A stretch of 64,000 nucleotides of DNA from Alteromonas sp. KUL49 (GCF_006538345.1 NZ_BJKL01000008.1:62001-126000); one strand, 5' to 3'; positions 29,201-38,386 are shown, numbered from the stretch's first letter. Made by a program: numbers and translations. Notes: generated by a model not told the origin, from the letters alone.

Positions 29201-29356
29201 CGAACGACCACCTCTATATGGCCCTACGAAACGGTATTCCATTCCGTCAAAGAGTTCTGGGTTAATCGTATCTTCCAAAGCGTGAGTGGGAAGGGAAGGA
29301 AGTAGCAAAGTGCTAACCGTCATGATCAACGCTGTGAGTGAGCGCAGTGATCTCAT
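26219..29356 (-). CDS. Secreted VPS10/sortilin-like BNR-repeat protein
   Basis: A 1045-aa protein with a signal peptide (about 1-27, ending THA) and many BNR/Asp-box repeats of the type S-x-D-x-G-x-T-W (KSTDAGETWQ, KTTDGGETWQ, KSTDAGETWN, RSDDAGKSWK), forming two beta-propellers, then a C-terminal beta-sandwich and helical tail. This family is often annotated as glycosyl hydrolase or VPS10 domain protein, but no catalytic activity is clear. ATG 29356 was chosen because AAGGA lies 7 nt in front; the upstream frame lacks support. It is likely periplasmic or outer-membrane linked. Confidence 0.85.
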   Translation of the reverse strand: MRSLRSLTALIMTVSTLLLPSLPTHALEDTINPELFDGMEYRFVGPYRGGRSVAVAGVEGNPNLYYMGATGGGVWRTLNAGLSWEPLSDKDFAVGSIGAIAVAPSDPNVIYVGTGEGPIRGVTTSHGKGVYKSTDAGETWQLVGLDTRGQIPKIRIHPTNPDIAWVAVQGNIWAPNDERGVFKTTDGGETWQHVLKVNGDTGAADLVLDPSNPRVLYASMWHHGRTPWFVKSGGEGGGIYKSTDAGETWNKLEGGLPDLIGKVGIDVSATNPKRLYAIVEAEKGGVYRSDDAGKSWKLMNGDNILKARAWYYNHLKVDPNDENTLYVMNVQLHKSIDGGKTFEIKKLPHGDTHDMWINPDNSLNMINANDGGATITFDGGKSWSSIYNQPTAQFYRVSTDNLTPYYLYGGQQDNTTMATPSSTWDSGIGIQEQFAVGGGESAHIAFDADNPELIYATTINGTLTEYTRSTGLTRPIMPYPEYVFGRNVRDQRYRTNWNAPVLVSQHDANTVYYGTQLILKTTDRGVNWQEISPDLTRNDPEKQGLNGGPITNEQAGAEYYNTVFYIAESPKNQGELWVGADDGKLHLTRDEGQNWKDITPHDEEAQVNAIELSVHAEGKAYVAVTGYKLNDYQPYIYKTENYGKRWKRIDDGLPEDAFVRVVREDTEREGMLYAGTESGMFVSFDDGEHWQALRLNLPPVPITDMQVKGNDLVVATQGRGFWILDDIAPLREVTQSLEDEVLFQYSPIDGIRLLAGGGANGQPQASNPKRGATFRYFLGESDEEQSLRIDIFDSNDQLVRTLSSEAGEFEQCAKGNEDPRSPLTFKHPSTDEGYNEFVWDLRRVPLNCIEDVKLFGGWNGARVMPGEYKATITVGEHKQSRRFQVLADPREVAEIEQLLIVEQSIQASENLLNDLFSHLQKARNVRSRLSQITSDNVMLDSDVSESIDQIIAAIDEWEALVVQPKHQTFEDDINWPNMLDRQVRFLMDNFDRTGAPAQSGALERLSDLEGTWQQYKLQLESLFGEQVAPVNKALAESGSYDLDSL

Positions 29357-29564
29357 AATTAAATCCTTGTCGTTGTTAGAGCGAACTCTTGGACGTGTGT
29401 TTTTTTGAAGTTGTGGTTTTAGTATATTGATAAACAAAACATAAATTAACAACGAATGACGCAAAATTAAGGCGTTTTAACGTCAATGCTAGACGAGCTT
29501 TTTGTCCTGTTATCACAAGGTTACCGTGCGAAATGTAATCTCGACGGTAACCTGTAATGCAGAC

Positions 29565-30158
29565 TCAAAGCTCTATTCTGCTCTCATAAGCATTGATTGC
29601 CTCTAATGCTTGAAGGGTTCTTCCAATCTTATCAACTCCGTTCATCAAATTTTGTTTGTGATGAACTTCAATGGAAAAAGTAGCTTCGATGCTTCCACAA
29701 CTGACCGTTTGTGTGTCTAAATTCACCTCTACCTTTTGGCTCGGGTTGTCACTACATGCTTTCGCTATTTCATCAACGATATTCCCCGGCAAACTTACGG
29801 GCAATATTTGATTATTGAGGCAGTTACCGTAAAAGATATCTGCAAAGCCCTTGGCAATAACAACTTTAAAACCAAAATCGGCAATAGCCCATGGTGCGTG
29901 CTCTCTACTTGAACCACAACCAAAGTTTTCTCCCGATAACAGTATTTCGGCACCGTCATAGGCTGTGTCATTTAACACACAACTCGGGTTGGATACTTGC
30001 TCCTTGTCATCAAGGTAACGCTGATCGTGGAGAAGATGTTTGCCAAATCCAACTCGCGAGATTTCAGTCAAAAATTGTTTCGGCAACAACTGGTCCGTAT
30101 CGATGTTGTTGTTCATTAGCGGAATGGCTTTTGCGACTATCTTTATAATAGGTTCCAT
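29565..30158 (-). CDS. leuD: LeuD-family hydro-lyase small subunit
   Basis: A 197-aa protein close to LeuD: NNNIDTDQLLPKQFLTEISRVGFG, ENFGCGSSREHAPWAIADFGFKVVIAKGFADIFYGNCLNNQILPV and LMNGVDKIGRTLQ. It forms isopropylmalate isomerase or a related (citraconate or maleate-type) hydratase with LeuC. ATG 30158 was chosen because GAGGGGA, overlapping the leuC stop, lies 6 nt upstream. No leuA or leuB is adjacent. It ends a catabolic cluster, so the true substrate may be a substituted maleate (inference). Confidence 0.88.
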   Translation of the reverse strand: MEPIIKIVAKAIPLMNNNIDTDQLLPKQFLTEISRVGFGKHLLHDQRYLDDKEQVSNPSCVLNDTAYDGAEILLSGENFGCGSSREHAPWAIADFGFKVVIAKGFADIFYGNCLNNQILPVSLPGNIVDEIAKACSDNPSQKVEVNLDTQTVSCGSIEATFSIEVHHKQNLMNGVDKIGRTLQALEAINAYESRIEL

Positions 30159-30169
30159 ACTTCTTCCCC

Positions 30170-31564
30170 TCAAAACTGTCGAATATCAACAAAGTGACCT
30201 GCTAATGCGGCACCGGCAGCCATGGCGGGGCTGACTAAATGGGTTCTAGAGCCTCTGCCTTGACGACCTTCAAAGTTTCTATTGCTAGTAGACGCACAGC
30301 GGTCACCCATACCTAACACATCATCATTCATGCCCAAACACATAGAACAGCCAGGTAAACGCCATTCAAAACCTGCGGCTCTGAATATTTCATCAAGCCC
30401 CTCACTTTCTGCTTGTTCTTTTACTTTCACCGACCCTGGAACAACAATAGCTTTAACGCCCTTTGCAACTTTACCCTGTTTCGCAATAGTTGCTGCGGCG
30501 CGCAGATCTTCTATTCTGCTATTGGTGCACGACCCCACAAACACATGGGAGATAGGCAGACTGTCTAATGTGGTCCCCTCTTTTACATCCATATATGCCA
30601 ACGCTTTTTCAGCAGCCTGTTTTTGGTTTTCATTGGCAAAGCTGGAAAGCGCCGGAATCGGGTCTACTACATTGATTACTTGCCCGGGGTTTGTTCCCCA
30701 AGTGACTTGAGGTGCCAAATCAGACACATCTAGGATGACTTCTTTATCAAACGTGGCGTTGTCGTCAGTATAGAGCTGTTTCCATTGCGCTACCTTGTCG
30801 GTAAATTGTTGTCCCGACGGCACACTTTTTCTTCCTTTGAGATACTCAAAGGTAACCGCATCAGGAGCAACTATACCTGCTTTAGCGCCAGCTTCTATGC
30901 TCATGTTACAAATGGTCATTCGACCTTCCATGGAAATAGCAGACATCGCACTTCCCGCATATTCAATAACATGGCCTGTTGCGCCGTCGTGCCCAATCTT
31001 ACCAATCAGGGCCAAAATCAGATCCTTGGCGTAAATGCCTTTGGGCAATTCGCCTTCAAAAAGTACTCGCATGTTTTTTGCTTTTGTCTGCCTGATAGTT
31101 TGCGTTGCTAGCACATGCTCGACGTCGGATGTGCCAATGCCAAAAGCAAGTGTACCCAACGCGCCATGTGTCGCTGTATGTGAGTCACCGCATACCACTG
31201 TCATTCCCGGTTGAATAAGCCCTTGTTCGGGCCCCATAACGTGCACAATGCCTTGGTTGCTATCACCCACCGGATACAACACAACGCCGTGTTGACGACA
31301 GTTTTCAATCAAGGTTTTTAGTTGAAGCGCATTTTTCGGACCACACGCATCAAGAGACGTTGATTGGGTCGAGATACTATGATCCATTGTAGCCAGCGTA
31401 AGGTCCGGTCGGCGTACTCTGCGATTTTTTTGATTCAATCCATCGAATGCTTGTGGTGATGTGACTTCATGAATTAAGTGTTGGTCGATATACAGTAAGC
31501 CTTCACCGTCAATGTCGGTAACAAAATGAGAATCCCACAATTTGTCGTAGAGGGTTTTAGTCAT
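30170..31564 (-). CDS. leuC: LeuC-family hydro-lyase large subunit ([4Fe-4S])
   Basis: A 464-aa aconitase-superfamily protein, very similar to E. coli LeuC (466 aa). Cluster ligands are Cys346 (GSCTNS) and Cys406/Cys409 (PGCSMC), with the [16 protein letters not shown] loop intact. With LeuD it can isomerise isopropylmalate, and enzymes of this type also hydrate citraconate to (R)-citramalate. It lies 166 bp after the amidase gene, with two palindromes in between, so leuCD may have its own promoter as well. It could be the leucine enzyme or a catabolic paralogue; a genome-wide search for a second leuCD decides this. Confidence 0.9.
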   Translation of the reverse strand: MTKTLYDKLWDSHFVTDIDGEGLLYIDQHLIHEVTSPQAFDGLNQKNRRVRRPDLTLATMDHSISTQSTSLDACGPKNALQLKTLIENCRQHGVVLYPVGDSNQGIVHVMGPEQGLIQPGMTVVCGDSHTATHGALGTLAFGIGTSDVEHVLATQTIRQTKAKNMRVLFEGELPKGIYAKDLILALIGKIGHDGATGHVIEYAGSAMSAISMEGRMTICNMSIEAGAKAGIVAPDAVTFEYLKGRKSVPSGQQFTDKVAQWKQLYTDDNATFDKEVILDVSDLAPQVTWGTNPGQVINVVDPIPALSSFANENQKQAAEKALAYMDVKEGTTLDSLPISHVFVGSCTNSRIEDLRAAATIAKQGKVAKGVKAIVVPGSVKVKEQAESEGLDEIFRAAGFEWRLPGCSMCLGMNDDVLGMGDRCASTSNRNFEGRQGRGSRTHLVSPAMAAGAALAGHFVDIRQF

Positions 31565-31574
31565 TGCGCTTCCT

Positions 31575-31590
31575 TTAATTACGTAATTAA
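31575..31590. promoter_or_regulatory. 16-bp perfect palindrome at the leuC ribosome site (operator candidate)
   Basis: TTAATTACGTAATTAA is perfectly symmetric and ends against the leuC Shine-Dalgarno (AAAGGAAG, minus strand). Binding here would block leuC translation or transcription. Confidence 0.5.
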
Positions 31591-31618
31591 GGATACAAGA
31601 AAGCCTCTCTAGCTATTT

Positions 31619-31632
31619 ACATCATTTGATGT
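31619..31632. promoter_or_regulatory. Second dyad upstream of leuC
   Basis: ACATCATTTGATGT is a 14-bp near-palindrome (ACATCA / TGATGT) about 55 bp before the leuC start; with the perfect palindrome it suggests separate control of leuCD. Confidence 0.4.
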
Positions 31633-31730
31633 GTAACCCCAGAGAAAAGCTGCTTGGATGTTGTGAGTTATAAAGGGTAGTAACGTCGGTAAAACTACTT
31701 ACCGTGTTCTAGTACCCGTTTTTTCAGTCG

Positions 31731-32337
31731 TTAAGTAGAAAGGTATTCATAGGCATCTTCTTTACTTACCACGTATGCATACTTGGCGTGCATGTCGTGT
31801 AAATTTGCGTTGTGAGCACTGAGATTCCTGTCGCCACACGCGTCTTTGACAACCCAAGTAGGGTAATCAAACTGTAGGGCATCTATAACGCTAGCACGCA
31901 CGCAACCACTGGTAGTTAGGCCACAAACCATCAAACTATCAACGTTTTGTGCTCGGAGTTGATGGTCTAAATCAGTGTTAAAAAAAACCACTCGGCCCTG
32001 TTTTTTCGAGCACACTCGCCTGTTGTCCCATGGGAAGCCTTGGATCGATTTTAATCCACTCACTGTCGGGTGTGAGAATGTTTAAATCGGGTAGACGGCT
32101 TCTGAACACGTGCTGTACGTTGTCGTTGTGGTAAACCACTGTGGAAAATACAACGGGGAACCCATTGTTATAAAAACCTTCCACAAGATCCTTCGTCACC
32201 GAAACCTGCGAATCGAAGTTTCCACCCAAAGGACTCTCAGGCGAGGTAAAGCCCAACGACATATCAACCACAATTAGCGCAGGGCGCGTGCCAAATGGCA
32301 CGTCTCCCTGCGGTAGGTCTTGGTCTTTCACGCTCAC
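31731..32337 (-). pseudogene. Isochorismatase-fold amidase (N-carbamoylsarcosine amidase/maleamate amidohydrolase type), frameshifted
   Basis: The first 119 residues read from ATG 32337, which overlaps the hyuB stop by 4 bp, and end in EKTGPSGFF. The frame then breaks in a run of eight T (A8 at 31980-31987 on the plus strand). Removing one T joins it to NTDLDHQLRAQNVDS and gives a normal 201-aa protein. The catalytic triad is complete across the junction: Asp25 (IVVDMSLGF), Lys112 (EKTGPSGFF) and Cys145 (TTSGCVRAS). GDRNLSAHNANLHDMHAKY and SPESPLG are hallmarks of the N-carbamoylsarcosine amidase/maleamate amidohydrolase clade. It may be a true mutation, a sequencing error, or a gene expressed by slippage. 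Confidence 0.85.
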
Positions 32338-34199
32338 TTCGCGCTTCCCACAAAGGTAGGGGATACGGGAGCAGGTAGGCCTGTCTCTTCCAGTGCTCGG
32401 GCTTTGATTTCCTCAATAGTGCCACCCCGATTAAACAAGGACACTTCGCCACGCTCAGCTGTTAGCTTCTCACGTAGTGAGGCGGTTGCCGTTTCATCAA
32501 TTTCACCGCCTTCTACCACTACACCGTAGCGCAGCGCACCAGATTGTGTAATTAAGCCACGTTCAAGATCTTGCAGTACCGCTTCCGGAGATCGAGCATA
32601 GGGGTCACCCCAACCGCCACCACCCCAAGTATCAAAGTACAGCAGGTCACCCGCTTTCACTTCAACGCCTTCACACTTGGCTGGCAATACTTCTTCTGTG
32701 CCGTCAGCGCGGACTAATCGCTTAGTTGAACGCTTACCTGGCTCTCCGCCATTGACACCCCAAGGGTAAGTGAGCCAACGATCATCGTGAATTGCGATAG
32801 CGCCATCACACAAGAATCGATAAGCCACCGACAACCCATTACCACCGCGATGCAAACCTGCGCCGCCCGAATCTGCAATAGTCTCGTAGCTTTCTACACG
32901 TAATGGGAAATATGCTTCGACGAATTCGTTGGGCACATTAGTAAATCCGGGCCACAAAGAATGACCGTCTGGACCATCACCCGCTGGACGTCCAGGAATA
33001 CCGCCAAAGCCAATTTGGAACAACTGGAACCATTCACCTTTGTCGTCGTAACCTGAATAAAACAGGTGTGGCGAGTCAGAGAATCCAGCAGCGTTCATTG
33101 CTTCTGGTGCACTTTGTCCCAGCAGGCCACCCATCACATCAAAAATGCGGCCCAAGGCATGGGTTCGACCCGACAGTGCCGCAGGGAAGTTCGGTTTTAA
33201 TAGACTTCCTTGAGGTATACGCACGTCCACTAAGTCATAAAAACCATCATTAAAGAGTATTTGAGGGTCGACTAGGTTAATCGTGAAAGACCCGAAGAAC
33301 ATCTTGAACATGTCTTCGTTTAAGTAGAAATTGATCGAGCTTTTCGCTTGTGGATCTGTGCCTTCAAAGTCAAAGATGGCTTTGGTGCCTTCGCGCCACA
33401 TTTTACAGCGAATTTTGTACGGCCCCATGCCAACGCCATCATCACACAAGTAGTCCTCAAACACACGGGGCTCTTCTGGTACTATCATGTTGATAATGGC
33501 AGACATAGCAACATGATTACGCTCAAGCATGATTTCCATGGTTGAATAAAACACATCGTCACCAAAGCGTTCTGCGATTTCTTCACAGCGCTTTGCCGCC
33601 GTTTTACACGAGGCCACTAAGGCATTTAAGTCAAAACGGTTCCACTGAGGCGTGCGCACATTGTGTAGTATCAATTCCAAAATATCGGCTTGTAGTACAC
33701 CTTTTTTGTAAAGCTTAGTCGGCGGAATACGAATACCTTCTTGGTAGATAGACTCTGCTTTAATAGGTATTGAACCAGGTACCATACCGCCATTGTCTGA
33801 CATGTGACCAAACATGGCAGACCATGCGATGTGTCGGCCTTCTTTGAAAATAGGCACAAGCACGATCCAATCAGGCAAATGGGATACTGCGGCATTGGTC
33901 ATGTAAGGGTCGTTGGTGAGAATAATATCTCCTTCTTCCAATTCACCTTCGTACGCGTCTAAAAAGCCATGAATAAATGAGCCAAATTGTCCCACGACCA
34001 TTTTGCCGTCTTTATTCGCGATCATGGGGAAACAATCGCCCTGCTCTCGAATACCCGGGCTCATGGCCGTTCTGAATAGCACCGCGTCCATTTCTTCACG
34101 GGCATTTCTCAATGCATTTTCAATAATGTCTACAGTTACCGTATCCACGTCAACACGGTTGAGCGGAGCGTTATTAGTTTGCTTAATCTTATTGTTCAT
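32334..34199 (-). CDS. hyuB: Hydantoinase B/oxoprolinase-family subunit
   Basis: A 621-aa protein with the HyuB signature order: VDIIENALRNAREEMDAVLFRTAMSPGIREQGDCF, GDIILTNDPYMTNAAVSHLPDW, FGHMSDNGGMVPGS and a C-terminal glycine-rich GGGWGDPYARSPE. Together with HyuA it forms ATP-dependent hydrolases of cyclic amides (N-methylhydantoinase, 5-oxoprolinase, caprolactamase types). The ATG at 34199 was chosen, with GAGGGG 6 nt upstream. It lies 10 bp after hyuA and shares 4 bp with the amidase gene. Confidence 0.9.
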   Translation of the reverse strand: MNNKIKQTNNAPLNRVDVDTVTVDIIENALRNAREEMDAVLFRTAMSPGIREQGDCFPMIANKDGKMVVGQFGSFIHGFLDAYEGELEEGDIILTNDPYMTNAAVSHLPDWIVLVPIFKEGRHIAWSAMFGHMSDNGGMVPGSIPIKAESIYQEGIRIPPTKLYKKGVLQADILELILHNVRTPQWNRFDLNALVASCKTAAKRCEEIAERFGDDVFYSTMEIMLERNHVAMSAIINMIVPEEPRVFEDYLCDDGVGMGPYKIRCKMWREGTKAIFDFEGTDPQAKSSINFYLNEDMFKMFFGSFTINLVDPQILFNDGFYDLVDVRIPQGSLLKPNFPAALSGRTHALGRIFDVMGGLLGQSAPEAMNAAGFSDSPHLFYSGYDDKGEWFQLFQIGFGGIPGRPAGDGPDGHSLWPGFTNVPNEFVEAYFPLRVESYETIADSGGAGLHRGGNGLSVAYRFLCDGAIAIHDDRWLTYPWGVNGGEPGKRSTKRLVRADGTEEVLPAKCEGVEVKAGDLLYFDTWGGGGWGDPYARSPEAVLQDLERGLITQSGALRYGVVVEGGEIDETATASLREKLTAERGEVSLFNRGGTIEEIKARALEETGLPAPVSPTFVGSAK

Positions 34200-34209
34200 C
34201 ACGTTCCCC

Positions 34210-36276
34210 TCAAGCCTGTGTTTCTGGTGTTATCAACAAATTCCCTACACTGTCTACATTGGCAACAAAGCCAGGTAGCACCACAGTGGTTGAGTCCATT
34301 TCACACACAATCGCAGGGCCAGTTACCACTAAGTCGGAATGCAACTTACTTCGGTCATAAATGACCGCCTCGTGGTATTGTCCCTCGTAGTAAATCTTAC
34401 TGTGGGTGATTTCGCAGTCTGCGAGAGTGTAGCTACCATCAGGTTGAGGAGGCGTTGGCAATGGTGTACTTTTCGCAGTTGCAATGGCACGAACCATGAC
34501 CACTTCATGACCTTCTTCAAGGGCAAAAGTGAACAACTGGGTATGCTCTGCATCGAATTGTGCTTTCAGTAAATCAAGCCCTTGTTCATCAAGGTCATTC
34601 ATAGTGAAAGGCACACACAGCTGGAAGGCTTGGCCGGTATAACGAATGTCTGCTTGGAAGGTAATTTCTTGCTCACTAGCATCTATACCGTCAGCAATGA
34701 GCGTAGAAGACGCTTTCTCTGCCAAACTTTGTAGCGTGTCTTTAAATTTATCAATAGACACATCGCTCAATAGTGATACCAATGTTTGCGAGGCTTCGTT
34801 GCGCACCTGTGTAGTGGCATCACCATAGGCACATAACACACCTGGACCCGGAGGAATAATCGCAGGCCAGGCTTGCGTAAGAATACCTAGCGCATTGGCA
34901 TGCAGCGGGCCTGCCCCCCCAAAGCCAACAAGGGCAAATTCACGTGGGTCAAAACCTTGCTCAACAGACACCAAGCGAAGTGCACCAAACATGGCTTCGT
35001 TGGCAATTTTAATAATGCCTTCGGCCGCTTCTTCCACGCTGATTTCCATGGCATCAGCCACTTTTTTCACAGCAGCAACAGCGGCATCTCGGTTGATAGA
35101 CATCTTCCCACCAAGCTGAACATCAGCAGGTAGATAGCCAAGCACAACGTTGGCATCGCAAACGGTGGGCTCTTCTCCCCCCTTCATATATGCCGCAGGC
35201 CCTGGTTTTGCGCCCGCTGATTCAGGACCAACACGCAGTGCTTTTGTCAACTCAGGTACAAAGGCCAATGACCCTCCACCCGCACCAACGGTTCTTACGT
35301 CTACCGATGGCGCCCGCACGGTGACATCACCCACGCGTGTTTCTCGGCGTACTCTGGCTGTGGCGTTTTGAATCAAAGCCACATCGGTAGATGTTCCCCC
35401 CATGTCAAAGGTAAGAATGTCGTCAAAGCCCCCTTGTTTGCAGAAGTGAATAGCACCTGCCACTCCACCTGCGGGGCCAGACATCAATAGGTTTACTGGG
35501 CTGTCTGCCGCCGAACGGGCAGACGCTAAGCCACCGTCTGAACGCAATATGGATAAATGCAGGTTATCGCCCATTTTTTCGGTGAGAGCGCCGTATAAGT
35601 TATCAACGTATTTGGCCACCTCTGGGCGAACATAACTGTTCACCACTGTCGTTTCGGTGCGTTCATACTCTTGTAGCTCGGGTACCACTTCACACGAAAT
35701 AGAGATGGGCATATCAGGGAATATCGTCTTGGCCACTTCTCTTGCGCGTTGCTCATTTACACCATTTACGTAGGCGTTGATAAAAGAGATTGTCAGTGCA
35801 GTAAAGCCACCCTTTTCCTTGAGTGATTTCAAGGTTTCAATCAGTGCAGCTTCGTCTAGTGACTTTACCACATCGCCTTTCGCATCAATACGCTCATCGG
35901 CTTCTACGGTGAGTTCTAATGGTGCCAGCAAGGGCTTTTTAACATAGCTCACCCAACCGCCCAGACCACCGGGGCAAAATGAACGCGCCACCTGAAGGAC
36001 TTGTTTGTATCCTTTGGTGGTAACCAAGGCGACTTTAGCACCTTTACCCGTTAACACCGCATTAGTGGCTACCGTGGTGCCGTGCATTACACGATGGATA
36101 TTGGACACAGGCACACCGGATTCTTCACAAATACGATCGATACCGTTTAATACGCCCACCGATGAGTCGTGTGGTGTAGAAGGTACTTTTGCAGTGTAGG
36201 TCTGCCCAGTATCCTCATTAATCAGTAGTAGGTCAGTGAACGTACCGCCTACATCAACACCGAGTCTATAAGACAT
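34210..36276 (-). CDS. hyuA: Hydantoinase A/oxoprolinase-family subunit (ATP-dependent)
   Basis: A 688-aa subunit of the ASKHA superfamily. The N-terminal phosphate loop GVDVGGTFTDLLLI is present, followed by MHGTTVATNAVL, the second ATP-binding strand DMGGTSTDVALI and FGGAGPLHANALGI. HyuA binds ATP and activates the ring amide for HyuB. ATG 36276 was chosen because AAGGGG lies 7 nt upstream and the usual family start (MSYRLGVDVGG) begins there. It follows the lyase gene by 14 bp. The substrate cannot be read from sequence: hydantoins, 5-oxoproline, lactams and imides are all used in the family. Confidence 0.91.
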   Translation of the reverse strand: MSYRLGVDVGGTFTDLLLINEDTGQTYTAKVPSTPHDSSVGVLNGIDRICEESGVPVSNIHRVMHGTTVATNAVLTGKGAKVALVTTKGYKQVLQVARSFCPGGLGGWVSYVKKPLLAPLELTVEADERIDAKGDVVKSLDEAALIETLKSLKEKGGFTALTISFINAYVNGVNEQRAREVAKTIFPDMPISISCEVVPELQEYERTETTVVNSYVRPEVAKYVDNLYGALTEKMGDNLHLSILRSDGGLASARSAADSPVNLLMSGPAGGVAGAIHFCKQGGFDDILTFDMGGTSTDVALIQNATARVRRETRVGDVTVRAPSVDVRTVGAGGGSLAFVPELTKALRVGPESAGAKPGPAAYMKGGEEPTVCDANVVLGYLPADVQLGGKMSINRDAAVAAVKKVADAMEISVEEAAEGIIKIANEAMFGALRLVSVEQGFDPREFALVGFGGAGPLHANALGILTQAWPAIIPPGPGVLCAYGDATTQVRNEASQTLVSLLSDVSIDKFKDTLQSLAEKASSTLIADGIDASEQEITFQADIRYTGQAFQLCVPFTMNDLDEQGLDLLKAQFDAEHTQLFTFALEEGHEVVMVRAIATAKSTPLPTPPQPDGSYTLADCEITHSKIYYEGQYHEAVIYDRSKLHSDLVVTGPAIVCEMDSTTVVLPGFVANVDSVGNLLITPETQA

Positions 36277-36290
36277 GGTTTTCCCCTTCT

Positions 36291-37187
36291 CTATTTTTGT
36301 TGTTTTAACCAAGCCTTTGCGTGTCCGCCCCGCGCTGTGCCTGTTAATTCTGTCGCTAAGTCAGAGGCTTCGAGCAACTTGCTCATATTGATACCTGTTT
36401 CGAAGCCCATTTGTTCAATAAGTAGCACGATATCTTCAGTGGCTACATTTCCTGTTGCGCCTGGAGCGAAAGGACATCCACCTAAGCCTCCAATCGATGC
36501 GTCGAATTGTCGAATACCCGCCTCAATAGCCGCATAAACGTTAGCGACGCCCATGGCGCGAGTATCGTGAAAATGACACGACAACTTATCAGCGCCAAAT
36601 TCCGCCGCCAGCTTACTCATTAAGCTGTGCACCGCGTCAGGGGCAGCCGCACCAATGGTGTCAGCCACAACAATGTGAGACGCACCAGCCTTGATAAGCC
36701 CATCAGTTACTTTTAGCACTTCGTCTTGTTGCACAATCCCCTCAAATGGGCACTCCCAAGCAGTCGCCACATATGCCTGAACGTTTCTATTGAGTTCTTT
36801 TGCCATGCCAAGAACATCTGACGACATCGACATTGATTGCGCTGTCGTCATCCGGATATTCTTTTCATTCATGGTCGAACTTGCCGCTACCACTAATGAC
36901 ATGAGAGGCACGTTCAATTTAACGCCAGTTTCGAACCCCCGAGCATTGGGGATCAGCGCTGAATAATTTACGCCTTTATCTTTTGGTAATTGCGCAAAAA
37001 CTTCATCAGTCCCTGCCATTGCCGGCACTGCTTTCGGCGATACAAAGGCACCTACTTCAATAGCCGGTAGTCCCGCCTCAACTAACGCTGTAATTAACGA
37101 AACTCGTTCTTCGATACTCAGCGTTTTTGGCTGATTCTGAAGCCCGTCACGAGGACCTACATCATTGATAACAATTTGGTTAGTCAT
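36291..37187 (-). CDS. HMG-CoA-lyase-family enzyme
   Basis: A 298-aa TIM-barrel lyase. NDVGPRDGLQNQ carries the catalytic Arg13 and metal-binding Asp14, HFHDTRAMG gives His205/His207, and GGLGGCPFAPGATGNVATED gives Cys238, all as in HMG-CoA lyase. It cleaves a 3-hydroxy acyl-CoA; HMG-CoA is standard, but (R)-citramalyl-CoA lyase of Chloroflexus belongs to the same family. It starts inside the stop of the CoA-transferase gene (TAATG), so the CoA thioester made by that enzyme is the likely substrate (inference). Confidence 0.9.
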   Translation of the reverse strand: MTNQIVINDVGPRDGLQNQPKTLSIEERVSLITALVEAGLPAIEVGAFVSPKAVPAMAGTDEVFAQLPKDKGVNYSALIPNARGFETGVKLNVPLMSLVVAASSTMNEKNIRMTTAQSMSMSSDVLGMAKELNRNVQAYVATAWECPFEGIVQQDEVLKVTDGLIKAGASHIVVADTIGAAAPDAVHSLMSKLAAEFGADKLSCHFHDTRAMGVANVYAAIEAGIRQFDASIGGLGGCPFAPGATGNVATEDIVLLIEQMGFETGINMSKLLEASDLATELTGTARGGHAKAWLKQQK

Positions 37188-38386
37188 TAGCCCACCACCT
37201 TGCTATCAATCAGTTTTTGTATGGCATCATCGCTTAACCCTGCCACCGAACTCAGAACATCTTTCGTGTGTTCACCTAGCTTAGGCGCAGGGCTGTAGCT
37301 TTCTTCGCTACTGCGAGACAGCTTGATAGGATTGCCCGGACCTTTAGTGGTGTTTCCATCACCAGAGGTTAGCTCAACCACCATATTTCTGTGCTGTACT
37401 TGTTCGTCGCTTAGCGCTTGGGAGAAGCTATTTACCGGTGCACATGGAATGCGTGCGGCTTCCAGCTTATCGATCCAATAGGCCGATGTTTGCTTCTGAA
37501 GAACGGTATTTAACGTACTGTCGATAAAGTCTTTCTTCGCCCATCGACCGGGTTGCGTGTCGAACTCTGGTAGGTCAAGAGATGGCTCATTAACCACGCC
37601 TTTCAGGTTTTGCCAGAAATTGTCAGTGATCACTGCAATAACAATAAAACCGTCAGAGGTTTTAAAGGTGTTATAAGGCACATGCACAAAATGCGAATTT
37701 CCAATAGGGAATGGGTCTTTCCCAGATAGAAAGTACATAGTGGCCATGTAATTGAGTAGAGATATCTGACAATCGAGCATCGAGATGTCTACGTCTTGGC
37801 CCTTGCCGCTTTTTGCCCGTTCTAGAAGTGCCGCTTGAATGCCCATGACAGCAAACATACCGCCACCTAAGTCGCCGATAGGGATCCCTGCGCGCACCGG
37901 GTTTTCGGGGTCAGTACCGGTAATGGACATACCGCCACCGGTTGCTTGTGCAACTTGGTCGAATGCGGGGCGTTTGTATTTAGGCCCTTCGTTTCCAAAA
38001 CCTGTAATTGAACAGGTAATAATTGCAGGGTTTATTTTACTTAAATGTTCGTAGTCAATGCGAAGCCGTGTGGGTACACCTGCACCGAAATTATTCACTA
38101 CCACATCCGCACTTTTGACTAATTCGTAGAACACCTCTAACCCTTCGTCTGACTTGAGGTCGATACATACGCTTTTCTTGTTTCGATTAAGCGTAATAAA
38201 ATACGCGCCCATACCATCAATGGAATTCTCTGGGTCGGTAGCAAGAAGCTTTCTTGTACCCTCGCCGTGCAGAGGCTCCACCTTGATCGTCTCAGCCCCT
38301 AAATCAGCCAATATCATTCCGCAATACGGCCCAGATAACATGTGGGTTAAGTCGATGACTGTTATGCCTGCCAATGGTTTATTCAT
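37187..38386 (-). CDS. CaiB/BaiF-family (class III) CoA-transferase
   Basis: A 399-aa protein with class III CoA-transferase motifs: LTHMLSGPYCGMILADLGAETIKVEP, LNRNKKSVCIDLKSDEG, a probable catalytic Asp143 in RPAFDQVAQATGG and IPIGDLGGG. It moves CoA between carboxylic acids. Its tight coupling to the lyase gene parallels the succinyl-CoA:D-citramalate CoA-transferase and citramalyl-CoA lyase pair known from Chloroflexus. It is the first enzyme gene after the TonB receptor. Confidence 0.9.
   Translation of the reverse strand: MNKPLAGITVIDLTHMLSGPYCGMILADLGAETIKVEPLHGEGTRKLLATDPENSIDGMGAYFITLNRNKKSVCIDLKSDEGLEVFYELVKSADVVVNNFGAGVPTRLRIDYEHLSKINPAIITCSITGFGNEGPKYKRPAFDQVAQATGGGMSITGTDPENPVRAGIPIGDLGGGMFAVMGIQAALLERAKSGKGQDVDISMLDCQISLLNYMATMYFLSGKDPFPIGNSHFVHVPYNTFKTSDGFIVIAVITDNFWQNLKGVVNEPSLDLPEFDTQPGRWAKKDFIDSTLNTVLQKQTSAYWIDKLEAARIPCAPVNSFSQALSDEQVQHRNMVVELTSGDGNTTKGPGNPIKLSRSSEESYSPAPKLGEHTKDVLSSVAGLSDDAIQKLIDSKVVG

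Noticed and set aside
29518..29553. Inverted repeat AGGTTACCGT / ACGGTAACCT after leuD
   Set aside because: It may fold, but the loop is 16 nt and no T-run follows, so I did not call it a terminator.
32334..36276. Reading HyuA and HyuB as 5-oxoprolinase of the glutathione cycle
   Set aside because: The subunits are separate and sit in an operon with an amidase, CoA-transferase and lyase, which does not suit a housekeeping oxoprolinase.
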